Assembly (NCBI GenBank): GCA_944331715.1
Contig: CALVIP010000008.1
Coordinates: 1 to 33,238 of the forward strand
DNA: 33,238 bases
Reading direction: 5' to 3'
Source: an uncultured Bacilli bacterium
GTDB taxonomy: Bacteria > Bacillota_I > Bacilli_A > RF39 > UBA660
The notes beneath the pieces are model-generated. The model had not been told where the DNA came from and did not search any database. It worked only from the letters and a program-made list of their open reading frames with translations. Of the stretch, positions 5,960 through 11,413 are shown in pieces (within the stretch, counting starts at the first letter, position 1; the number at the start of each line of letters is the position of its first letter). The position numbers were made by a program, and so were the translations under genes.

Positions 5960-5990
5960 ATTCCAAATTTAATAAAGTTTAATATGAGGA
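5960..5990 (-). promoter_or_regulatory. Five-copy promoter-like element, copy 1
   Basis: Minus strand: TCCTCATATTAAACTTTATT followed by AAATTTGGAAT. It contains TAAATTTG, a match to the Bacteroidetes -7 box TAnnTTTG. It lies about 57 bases upstream of gene 5316-5903. The leader can fold AATGAATG with CATTCATT at its 5' end. Same element as at 6873, 7181, 7382 and 8125. Confidence 0.65.
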
Positions 5991-6065
5991 TAAATATAAT
6001 ATTATCAATGAATATCATTATAATTAATATAACAATATTTATTAATAATATTATATCTATAACTA

Positions 6066-6200
6066 TTAGTACCAACCTATTATATATCTAACAAGTTGTG
6101 CAATGAGCCATATAATTACTAACAATATTGCTATTGTCCATAATATACTTTGGCTTTTCTTAATGAATTTCTCTATAAATTCGTTATCTATATTTTTCAT
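6066..6200 (-). CDS. Single-pass membrane microprotein, 44 aa
   Basis: Charged N-terminus MKNIDNEFIEKFIKKSQ, then one hydrophobic segment (ILWTIAILLVIIWLIAQLV, residues about 19-37) and a short aromatic tail. Predicted inner-membrane microprotein. Its ATG lies 17 bases inside the 3' end of the upstream gene 6184-6360, indicating co-transcription. Candidates include a superinfection-exclusion or holin-like peptide, but the sequence does not discriminate. Confidence 0.6.
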   Translation of the reverse strand: MKNIDNEFIEKFIKKSQSILWTIAILLVIIWLIAQLVRYIIGWY

Positions 6201-6360
6201 TATAGTATTCTCTTATAAAAGTTATTGCATTATTCACAGCCATACAAATATAAGCCATTGTATCATCATTTATTTGACCTTCTGCATGATTATATACAGT
6301 TGCTCTTTTAATTCTACAAAGGTCTTCAAGAACATCTTTAGTATATTCTTTATCTTTCAT
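6184..6360 (-). CDS. Small helical protein, 58 aa
   Basis: Starts MKDKEYTKDVLEDLCRIKRA and ends TFIREYYNEKYR. Predicted all-helical and soluble, with the look of a small phage accessory protein. It overlaps the 3' membrane microprotein gene by 17 bases. The 250 bases upstream hold no copy of the five-copy promoter element. No function recognised. Confidence 0.6.
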   Translation of the reverse strand: MKDKEYTKDVLEDLCRIKRATVYNHAEGQINDDTMAYICMAVNNAITFIREYYNEKYR

Positions 6361-6611
6361 GATGTTTATAATTATAATAAATTATATACTTATTGTCAAT
6401 GAGTAATAGCATTAAAATTAAGATAAATATTAATAATAAATATAATAAAATTAATACTATTATTATGAGTTGAATATGGAGTTTGAAGTTGAGTTTGGTA
6501 GCTATTGGCCGGAGAAATATTATTATTAATATTATAAATAATATTAATAATAAGGAGAGAAGGAGGTGGAACAGTACCATCTCCACCTTTATCTTCTCTA
6601 ACTTCTCTTAC
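6361..6611. other. Gene-free 250-bp spacer with two strong hairpins
   Basis: No convincing gene. A perfect 16-bp inverted repeat lies at 6520-6535/6538-6553 with a 2-nt loop. Next to it is a GC-richer hairpin, 6556-6562 with 6593-6599 (AGAGAAG/CTTCTCT) continued by GGTGG/CCACC (6565-6569/6583-6587). Together they follow the stop of the minus-strand gene 6612-6845 and may end its transcript, although the T-run is broken. A long hydrophobic minus-strand frame across this region looks like low-complexity AT sequence. Confidence 0.5.
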
Positions 6612-6845
6612 TTATTCATACTCAAACAAAACTTTAGTTTCATAGAAAATTTCATCAGATTCATCAGTGTATTCATCATATAAAATTTCACTATTTAGTT
6701 TGATAATTTTATTATCGAAATACACTATATATACTCTATTTGTTGTTGCTACATTATATCTATCAAGATAACTATGACTAATAATATCAAGTATTTTACC
6801 AACAACCTCTTTTCCATCAAGAACAAACTTAATTTCCTCTTTCAT
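6612..6845 (-). CDS. Small acidic protein, 77 aa
   Basis: Beta-rich small protein (IKFVLDGKEVVGKILDI, RVYIVYFDNKIIKLNSEI) with an acidic C-terminus (DEYTDESDEIFYET). It resembles small SH3- or Sm-like barrels in its strand pattern, but no family is recognised. A promoter-element copy lies 28 bases upstream of its ATG, so it is its own transcription unit. Confidence 0.7.
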   Translation of the reverse strand: MKEEIKFVLDGKEVVGKILDIISHSYLDRYNVATTNRVYIVYFDNKIIKLNSEILYDEYTDESDEIFYETKVLFEYE

Positions 6846-6872
6846 ATCTTTAACATTTAAGTGTTAATATTC

Positions 6873-6903
6873 ATTCCAAATTTAATCAAGTTAAGTATGA
6901 GGA
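6873..6903 (-). promoter_or_regulatory. Five-copy promoter-like element, copy 2
   Basis: Minus strand: TCCTCATACTTAACTTGATT then AAATTTGGAAT, containing TAAATTTG. The leader to gene 6612-6845 is only about 28 nt and holds a TTAACA/TGTTAA hairpin. Confidence 0.65.
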
Positions 6904-6943
6904 ATAATAATAATTAAAAGAGTATGATAATGTTTATCAGATG

Positions 6944-7153
6944 CTATCGCTGCATAACAAGCAGGAATTGATGCTGCAATAACATTATCATACTCATACA
7001 TAAATTCAACCTTTCTATATACTGTTCGCGACCAGTATATACTCCTTTAACTAAATATTCACCATCATCAATTATGTTCCAATAATATGGAAAGGTCTTC
7101 AGAGCATATTCATAATCAATAATAGCGGCACTAACTATTGGACTTTGTAGCAC
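6944..7153 (-). CDS. Small protein, probably frameshifted; true end may be 6891
   Basis: The first 50 residues look like a real protein (SPIVSAAIIDYEYAL, YYWNIIDDGEYLVKGVYTGR), but the frame then turns into Met/Leu-rich nonsense and stops at 6944. From 7001 to 6891 another frame reads well (MYEYDNVIAASIPACYAA). One extra T near 7011 would join them (…YIERFEFMYEYDN…). There is no ATG start, only GTG at 7153 or an ATA further upstream. A promoter element lies just upstream. Best reading: a decaying or mis-sequenced gene. Confidence 0.45.
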   Translation of the reverse strand: MLQSPIVSAAIIDYEYALKTFPYYWNIIDDGEYLVKGVYTGREQYIERLNLCMSMIMLLQHQFLLVMQR

Positions 7154-7180
7154 TTGATTGTTCCAAATTCTTATTGGTCA

Positions 7181-7210
7181 ATCCAAAATTAATAAAGTGA
7201 AGTATGAGGA
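7181..7210 (-). promoter_or_regulatory. Five-copy promoter-like element, copy 3
   Basis: Minus strand: TCCTCATACTTCACTTTATT then AATTTTGGAT, containing TAATTTTG, a full TAnnTTTG match. It precedes the apparently broken gene 6944-7153 by about 28 bases. Confidence 0.6.
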
Positions 7211-7266
7211 ATAATGAAATAAATAATATCATCAATAATATTTCTATTATCAATGATATTATCTAT

Positions 7267-7347
7267 TTAATCCCAATCAAAGAAAGCATCTATTATTTCC
7301 CAAACATCATCAGGAATGTAATCAAGAATATAATCATCATCCCACAT
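7267..7347 (-). CDS. Highly acidic microprotein, 26 aa
   Basis: Starts MWDDDYILDYIPDDVWEII and ends with DAFFDWD. About 11 of 26 residues are Asp or Glu, interleaved with Trp, Phe, Tyr and Ile, and there are no Lys or Arg residues. It has its own copy of the promoter-like element 35 bases upstream (7382-7411), which argues that this tiny frame is expressed. The acidic, aromatic, helical pattern would suit a protein-binding or DNA-mimicking peptide; that is inference. Confidence 0.5.
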   Translation of the reverse strand: MWDDDYILDYIPDDVWEIIDAFFDWD

Positions 7348-7381
7348 AATAATTAATATTTAATAAAACACTTAATTTTCA

Positions 7382-7411
7382 GTCCAAACTTGATAAAGTT
7401 TAGTATGAGGA
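7382..7411 (-). promoter_or_regulatory. Five-copy promoter-like element, copy 4
   Basis: Minus strand: TCCTCATACTAAACTTTATC then AAGTTTGGAC. The -7-like box is CAAGTTTG, one mismatch from TAnnTTTG. It directly abuts the terminator of the upstream gene (7428-7455): the T-rich tail runs into the element. Confidence 0.6.
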
Positions 7412-7455
7412 ATAAAGAAAAAGAAAACCATTGATAGTACGAAGACTATCAATGG
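7412..7455 (-). terminator. Intrinsic terminator after gene 7525-8010
   Basis: CCATTGATAGT (7445-7455 read on minus) pairs perfectly over 11 bp with 7428-7438 around a 6-nt loop. It is followed on the minus strand by TTTTCTTTTTCTTT. A typical Rho-independent layout. Confidence 0.75.
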
Positions 7456-7524
7456 CAGTTGGAGCAATGGTGGCGAAAGCAATAGCGGCGAAAGCAATTG
7501 TAGCAATCGCCGCTGCTGCTATAA

Positions 7525-8010
7525 TTAGAACAAGTCCGCAATGACCTGCGTCCTGTCTTTTGGCAGGTACTTGTTCAGAGCCGCATTGATGTCAGCAGGA
7601 AACTGAACATCAACAATTTTATGATTGAAACAGTCACTTTGATAAGTGACAGTTTCACCATTACTGGCAGTATATTCTTCGCCAGCACTGTGTTTCTCAC
7701 TCTCGATAGTGAGTACAGCACCGACTAGAATAGTCTCTGCAACTGATGGCGCAAAAGGATGTTCTTTTGTGCCAATAGCTTTGTCTCTACGGCTTGCAAA
7801 CCAGCAGCCAAATCTTGCGTCAGCATTTGCAAGCTGACCAAGAATGACAACTACTGGAAGATAAAGAGCATTGCTCTTGTCTTCAACAAGTTCTCCCTTG
7901 TCGTCATAATGATAACAAGGGATAACAGCGTCATTAAGTTCAAGACGCAGAGAATAATTGTCGGCTTTAAAATAAGCTTTGACAGAAGAAATAGTAGCAG
8001 TAGTTTTCAT
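7525..8010 (-). CDS. Unknown 161-aa protein with unusually GC-rich codons
   Basis: Begins MKTTATISSVKAYFKADN. It is mostly beta in appearance, with motifs LYLPVVVILGQLANADARFG, SVAETILVGAVLTIES and FPADINAALNKYLPKD. No known domain identified; an OB-fold-like binding protein is one guess. Codon use stands out: GAC, AAG, CTG, GCG and ATC are frequent, while neighbouring genes use AT-ending codons. This suggests either selection for high expression (the capsid gene is also less AT-rich) or recent transfer. The gene has its own promoter element (8125-8155), a structured ~115-nt leader and a clean terminator, so it is an independently controlled unit. Confidence 0.8.
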   Translation of the reverse strand: MKTTATISSVKAYFKADNYSLRLELNDAVIPCYHYDDKGELVEDKSNALYLPVVVILGQLANADARFGCWFASRRDKAIGTKEHPFAPSVAETILVGAVLTIESEKHSAGEEYTASNGETVTYQSDCFNHKIVDVQFPADINAALNKYLPKDRTQVIADLF

Positions 8011-8124
8011 AACTACATGATTTGGTCTACCAACAGGTGTATCCTTACTACACCATTAAGTAAGACTAACGATTACAAGTGGTAGACGACTTGCAACCGC
8101 TGGAACATGGAATGTTTATTTTTC
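8011..8124 (-). promoter_or_regulatory. Structured 5' leader of gene 7525-8010
   Basis: Between the promoter element and the ATG, GTCTACCA (8025-8032) pairs with TGGTAGAC (8080-8087). This encloses GGTGTA/TACACC (8036-8041/8049-8054) and an alternative CTTAC/GTAAG pairing (8044-8048/8060-8064). The 5' end can fold GGAATG with CATTCC. The competing inner stems could make a translational switch or autoregulatory site. No known riboswitch is recognised. Confidence 0.5.
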
Positions 8125-8155
8125 ATTCCAATTTTATTAAAGTGTTGTATGAGGA
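8125..8155 (-). promoter_or_regulatory. Five-copy promoter-like element, copy 5
   Basis: Minus strand: TCCTCATACAACACTTTAAT then AAAATTGGAAT. The -7-like box is TAAAATTG, one mismatch from TAnnTTTG. It drives the structured leader and gene 7525-8010. Confidence 0.6.
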
Positions 8156-8416
8156 AGTTCTGAACTTTCATGACGGGGGACTTCAAAACCGTTATCACTA
8201 CCGGGGGTATTCTTACCAAAAGCTTCTCGCTCTCAATTATCAAAATTAATTTTTATTATTCTTTTTTTTTCTATATTCTTTTTCCTTTTCTTCTATATCT
8301 TCTTTTTCTTCTTTTTCTTCCTTTTCTTTCTTTATTTCTTTATATTCTTTATCTTTTTCTTTATGTTTTTTTATCTTTATTTTTATTTTTAATTTATTTA
8401 AGTAAACTAATATTTA
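8156..8416. other. 260-bp spacer with GC-rich patches and a polypurine tract
   Basis: The left part contains two GGGGG runs (GACGGGGGAC near 8173 and ACCGGGGGTA near 8203). The right part (about 8250-8400) is almost pure pyrimidine on plus. On the minus strand it forms an open frame of Lys/Glu repeats (KEKDKEYKEIKKEKEEKEEK) ending near 8250 with no ATG. It lies downstream of a terminator and upstream of a promoter element, so it may be untranscribed or a gene remnant. The plus-strand hydrophobic frame 8170-8433 is the shadow of this tract. Confidence 0.4.
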
Positions 8417-8453
8417 TAAAAAATCCATTTTAATCATTAAGACTAAAATGGAT
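8417..8453 (-). terminator. Intrinsic terminator after the BACON gene
   Basis: Minus strand: ATCCATTTTA pairs perfectly with TAAAATGGAT (8444-8453 with 8423-8432) around an 11-nt loop, followed by TTTTTTATAA. It starts 28 bases after the stop of gene 8481-9158. Confidence 0.8.
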
Positions 8454-8480
8454 AAAATATTAAATAATTAAATTATATTA

Positions 8481-9158
8481 TTAATTATAATAAGTAACAG
8501 CAAGTTGAAGATGTATATCATAATATCTGATATGTCTTTCTTCATCATATTTTGGATAACCTATATTTAAACCATTTAAATCAATAAAATCAGAACTTTT
8601 TATTATATTATCTCCTTCTGCAACTAAAAATTCTTTTATATTTTTTTCAACTGAAGTTTCAACAGTTCCTCCCATTTCAGTAACTCCTTTAAAAACAATA
8701 ATAGCATCATAAATTTTTCCAACAATACCACGTTCGCCAGCATCTATTTTTAAATCCATATTATCTAAATTAGCTTTAAAATACGATTCACTATATTGCA
8801 TATTAGTTTCTGTAGTACTTTCTTGTGTTTGTGTTGTCCTAAGACCAGTAATATTAATTTCATTAAATTGAAAAGGAGTATCTAAAGTATATATATTACA
8901 TTGAACTTTAACGTCATCTTCAACCTTTTCATACATTTCTGGGTCATCTACATCATACATTAATTCATAAGAACATCTAAGTTTACCATAAATTAAAGAA
9001 CCAGATTGAGATATATCACACCAAGCTTCAGCAGAACCATCAACACTATTAACAAATACAGCTGATTCTCTTAATCCTCCTCTATTTTCATCTAAAGTCA
9101 CTTGAACTTGATCATCACCATTTCCACTACTTTTATTTACATGTATCCAATCTTCCAT
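8481..9158 (-). CDS. BACON-domain protein, 225 aa
   Basis: The N-terminal ~50 residues match the second half of a BACON (Bacteroidetes-associated carbohydrate-binding often N-terminal) Ig-like domain: WIHVN, a SGNGDD turn, VQVTLDENRGGLRES, AVFVNS, ISQSG. The remainder (about 60-225) is beta-rich with no named domain (INITGLRTTQTQ, GIVGKIYDAIIVFKGV). BACON domains occur in crAss-like phage proteins and are thought to bind glycans, helping attachment to Bacteroides surfaces or mucus. Here the gene lies in the minus arm, away from the fibres at 28-33 kb, has no signal peptide, and has a strong terminator of its own. It could be a virion decoration or fibre expressed separately. Confidence 0.7.
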   Translation of the reverse strand: MEDWIHVNKSSGNGDDQVQVTLDENRGGLRESAVFVNSVDGSAEAWCDISQSGSLIYGKLRCSYELMYDVDDPEMYEKVEDDVKVQCNIYTLDTPFQFNEINITGLRTTQTQESTTETNMQYSESYFKANLDNMDLKIDAGERGIVGKIYDAIIVFKGVTEMGGTVETSVEKNIKEFLVAEGDNIIKSSDFIDLNGLNIGYPKYDEERHIRYYDIHLQLAVTYYN

Positions 9159-9233
9159 AATTCAATCTTTTAAATAATTAAACATATCTTATAAAATATA
9201 ATTAAATTTATTAATGTATACAGTTTATTTATA

Positions 9234-9524
9234 TTATGAAAGTTTTTCATAAAGATATTTAATTATATCAGCAATAAGTCTAACATAATTAACATCTACA
9301 TAAACTATATTTAATTCATCAAATTCTTCATCTTCAGCAATAGCAAATAATAAATCTGACATTCTATTAATATTAAATTTATAAGGTTCTTCTTTATATT
9401 TAATACCTTTATAATTATTTATAATTTTTTCAAGTTCAATTTGAATACCAGTTATATCATCTGAATCAAAATCTTTATAAATTTTACCAAGTTTATCAAT
9501 ATCAATATACTTAATTTCTTCCAT
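9234..9524 (-). CDS. Small acidic helical protein, 96 aa
   Basis: I start it at the ATG at 9524 (MEEIKYIDIDKLGKIYKDF) with its ATAATTATG context; the frame stays open further upstream but that stretch looks non-coding. Rich in Asp, Glu and Ile, it ends with IADIIKYLYEKLS. No domain recognised. It lies 53 bases from the stop of the winged-helix gene 9578-10279 and 75 bases before the BACON gene, with no terminator between, so the three may share a transcript. Confidence 0.7.
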   Translation of the reverse strand: MEEIKYIDIDKLGKIYKDFDSDDITGIQIELEKIINNYKGIKYKEEPYKFNINRMSDLLFAIAEDEEFDELNIVYVDVNYVRLIADIIKYLYEKLS

Positions 9525-9577
9525 AATTATAAATTTTAATTTAAAAAAATTACAATAACTTATTATAACTTTCAATA

Positions 9578-10279
9578 TTATCTCGGCGAATAAGTAGCAA
9601 ATACAGGTTTACCTCCAATAAGATTACCATCTTTACAAACTTTAATAGTATTTTCTTTTTCAAAATCTTTAAGACTTATAACATTTTCCATTCGTTTAAC
9701 ATTATGATAATTTTTACCTTTATTAGTATCAATGACTATTCCACCCATAGAATCTACATAAATATCAGTAAGACTATATAGTTCTCTATATTTATCAGCA
9801 AATTTATTAAGATTTCCTTTAAAAAATATATTATGATTAATAATATAATAACCTATTTTATTAGTTCTTCTTACAAGATTAACTCTTTCTAATTCACCAA
9901 CATTACTTACAATATTAGTATTTTCAGATATTCCATACATAGAATAAATATTACGCATAGTAAAATTAACAACATTACTATTAGGACGAAGGATAAACCA
10001 TATATAACTAAGTATTCTTAAAGCACGACCAGAAAGCGTAGGAAGCAAAGGAGCAAGAAGTTTACTATTAATAAACATATAATCTTCTTTAGTAACATTA
10101 GTATTATAATCAGGACATTGAACATATTTGTCCAATACTTCAAATGGAGTAACAACAATATCACTAATTCTAATTTTACCAACAGCACGTTGAATTACTT
10201 CTTTAGCAATAGCAATCTTTTTAGGACCAGGTTTACTTTTTTCTTTAATTACAAAATTAAGAACTTCTCTATTAGCCAT
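9578..10279 (-). CDS. Winged-helix replication initiator/regulator (RepL-like), 233 aa
   Basis: Residues about 85-165 look like a RepL/Rep-type winged helix: LSGRALRILSYIWFILRPNS, VVNFTMRNIYSMYGI, VGELERVNLVRRTNKIGYYI, then NHNIFFKGNLNKF. The order (helix, recognition helix, wing ending in GYYIINHNIFFKG) is typical of plasmid and phage replication initiators and related DNA-binding proteins. The basic N-terminus (KEKSKPGPKKIA) could add DNA contacts. It is the first gene of the leftward arm, facing away from the palindrome-rich region 10280-10898, so it may act there as initiator or as switch regulator. The start has ATAGTTATG context. Confidence 0.65.
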   Translation of the reverse strand: MANREVLNFVIKEKSKPGPKKIAIAKEVIQRAVGKIRISDIVVTPFEVLDKYVQCPDYNTNVTKEDYMFINSKLLAPLLPTLSGRALRILSYIWFILRPNSNVVNFTMRNIYSMYGISENTNIVSNVGELERVNLVRRTNKIGYYIINHNIFFKGNLNKFADKYRELYSLTDIYVDSMGGIVIDTNKGKNYHNVKRMENVISLKDFEKENTIKVCKDGNLIGGKPVFATYSPR

Positions 10280-10350
10280 AACTATATTTATTTAACTTTA
10301 ATAATCATCAATAATAACAAGAAGATCAAGAGGAAGATGAATGCATGCAA

Positions 10351-10365
10351 TCCCTCTACGGGGAG
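10351..10365 (+). repeat. GC-rich CCCTCTACGGGG element, copy 3 (intergenic)
   Basis: TCCCTCTACGGGGAG in the divergent region, preceded by GCATGCAA. TCCC can pair with GGGA around a short loop. Confidence 0.6.
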
Positions 10366-10380
10366 TGTCGTTAGAACAAG

Positions 10381-10458
10381 TTAGATCTTTAATAACAACA
10401 CTTGCAATAATTGCAATAACAGCAAGAGTAGTATCAATAATACAATATTAATTTCCAT
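10381..10458 (-). CDS. Possible hydrophobic 25-aa peptide
   Basis: Starts MEINIVLLILLLLLLQLLQV and then LLLKI. If translated it is a single membrane helix. It lies in the divergent control region and could simply be chance in low-complexity DNA. There is no recognisable promoter and no overlap coupling. Confidence 0.2.
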   Translation of the reverse strand: MEINIVLLILLLLLLQLLQVLLLKI

Positions 10459-10551
10459 TACTAATATTATCAATAACAAAACCTTAATTATAATTACCAA
10501 GATAAACAGTATCAGTATTACTAAGATAAGCATTATTATAAATTCTCCGAA

Positions 10552-10613
10552 ATATAATAAATATATAAATAATATAATAATAAATTATTATATTATTTAT
10601 ATATTTATTATAT
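10552..10613. repeat. Perfect AT inverted repeat, 30-bp arms
   Basis: Positions 10552-10581 are the exact reverse complement of 10584-10613 with a 2-nt spacer. The arms are pure A/T. A perfect 30-bp arm is well beyond what random AT sequence gives and would extrude as a cruciform or form a very stable hairpin in single-stranded DNA. Confidence 0.9.
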
Positions 10614-10633
10614 AAACAATACTTCTGCTTATG

Positions 10634-10682
10634 TTATTTATAATTATAATATAATATATTATTATATTATAATTATAAATAA
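10634..10682. repeat. AT inverted repeat, 23-bp arms
   Basis: Positions 10634-10656 pair perfectly with 10660-10682 around a 3-nt loop. It lies 20 bp after the first palindrome; the segment between (TAAACAATACTTCTGCTTATG) is the only mixed-sequence DNA there and may be a protein-binding spacer. Confidence 0.9.
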
Positions 10683-10749
10683 TGTTCAAATTATATATTA
10701 TATTATTATTCTAGATTATTATATATTATTATTTATTAATAATTATCAT

Positions 10750-10775
10750 TCAAGAATAATAATTATTATTCTTGA
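10750..10775. repeat. Perfect 26-bp palindrome
   Basis: TCAAGAATAATAA followed directly by its reverse complement, with no spacer. The two-fold symmetry suggests a dimeric protein-binding site. Confidence 0.85.
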
Positions 10776-10776
10776 T

Positions 10777-10788
10777 ACGCGCGCGCGT
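10777..10788. repeat. Alternating CG run (Z-DNA-prone)
   Basis: ACGCGCGCGCGT, five consecutive CG steps in an extremely AT-rich setting, directly after the 26-bp palindrome. Alternating purine-pyrimidine CG tracts are the classic Z-DNA-forming sequence. Confidence 0.75.
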
Positions 10789-10794
10789 GATATA

Positions 10795-10822
10795 CCTATA
10801 TGTGCGTGCGCACACGTATAGG
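10795..10822. repeat. 28-bp imperfect palindrome, alternating purine-pyrimidine
   Basis: CCTATA … TATAGG flanks GTGCGTGCGCAC. Eleven of 14 arm positions are Watson-Crick and two more are G-T. From 10797 to 10820 purines and pyrimidines alternate without a break, so this is a second Z-prone tract about 10 bp from the first. Possible operator or origin element. Confidence 0.75.
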
Positions 10823-10898
10823 CCTGCTGAAAAACAAATTTGCACATTTCGACAATTTTTCGTACCATTGTTGACAGAAAATCAAAATTACTAAAGTT

Positions 10899-11351
10899 AT
10901 GAATCTTGCTATTGATAATAGACCTAGTAAATCTTTATTTACAGATAGAGAAAATAATTGTTATGCTGAAAATAATAAGATAACAAGAATGATTAACTGT
11001 GATAATAAAGACGATGTTGCTAAACTTATATTTTCTTTACTTTTTGATGCTTATCAATTCAGTAAAGATGAATATATTTTCCTTAATGCTTTATTTACTA
11101 CTTGTATTAAAAATAATAAAAATGAAATAAATAAAGCAGCTTTTATTACTTATCTTTCTAAAGTTTATGGTCGTTCTATTAGAACTTATGAAAGATATAT
11201 TAAGAAATTTATTACTAAAGGTATTCTTATAAACACTATTGGTGTTTTACATTTTACTCAATTTTATAATCCACTTAATATTAAAACTTCTTCAGATTTT
11301 ATTGTTATAGAAGTTAATCCTAATAAAAATAAAAATAAGATTACATTATGA
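10899..11351 (+). CDS. Winged-helix DNA-binding protein, 150 aa
   Basis: First gene of the rightward arm. Residues about 40-115 look like a winged-helix replication/regulatory domain: FSLLFDAYQFSKDEYIFLNA, FITYLSKVYGRSIRTYERY as helix-turn-helix, then IKKFITKGILINTIGVLHFT as wing. The Lys/Asn-rich tail is probably disordered. It faces away from gene 9578-10279 across the palindrome region, so the two could be opposing regulators of the arms, or this one could regulate late genes. The start has AAAGTTATG context, with TTGACA 26 bases upstream. Confidence 0.6.
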   Translation: MNLAIDNRPSKSLFTDRENNCYAENNKITRMINCDNKDDVAKLIFSLLFDAYQFSKDEYIFLNALFTTCIKNNKNEINKAAFITYLSKVYGRSIRTYERYIKKFITKGILINTIGVLHFTQFYNPLNIKTSSDFIVIEVNPNKNKNKITL

Positions 11352-11410
11352 TTGAAGTTACGCTTAAAGAAGGTGAAGGTAGTACAAACATTATTCCAAA
11401 ACGAGATTAA
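11348..11410 (+). CDS. Microprotein, 20 aa
   Basis: ATG overlaps the stop of the preceding gene (ATTATGATT) and its stop is 3 bases before the ATG of the next gene. It reads MIEVTLKEGEGS and ends PKRD. The exact fit between two genes argues for translation, perhaps only to keep ribosomes coupled. No function can be assigned. Confidence 0.4.
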   Translation: MIEVTLKEGEGSTNIIPKRD

Positions 11411-11413
11411 GTT

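Larger units (their letters stand above)
10280..10898. promoter_or_regulatory. Divergent intergenic region, candidate origin and bidirectional promoter
   Basis: All genes left of here run leftward and all genes right of here run rightward. Both flanking genes are winged-helix DNA-binding proteins. The 619-bp gap holds one GC-rich element (10351), three long AT palindromes (10552-10613, 10634-10682, 10750-10775), a CG alternating run (10777-10788), a second alternating purine-pyrimidine palindrome (10795-10822), and TTGACA at 10873. Extreme AT content with extrudable palindromes is what a DNA-unwinding element or regulator-binding array would look like. Role inferred. Confidence 0.55.

Noticed and set aside
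6350-6586. Very hydrophobic 78-aa minus-strand frame
   Set aside because: It overlaps the hairpins and the better-supported gene 6184-6360; composition reflects low-complexity AT sequence (Ile/Leu runs).
8170-8433. Hydrophobic 87-aa plus-strand frame
   Set aside because: It is the complement of a polypurine tract, giving Phe/Leu-rich nonsense; it is opposite to all neighbouring genes and has no leader.
10381-10510. Second hydrophobic minus-strand frame across the divergent region
   Set aside because: No ATG or GTG start; it passes through the GC-rich element and low-complexity DNA.
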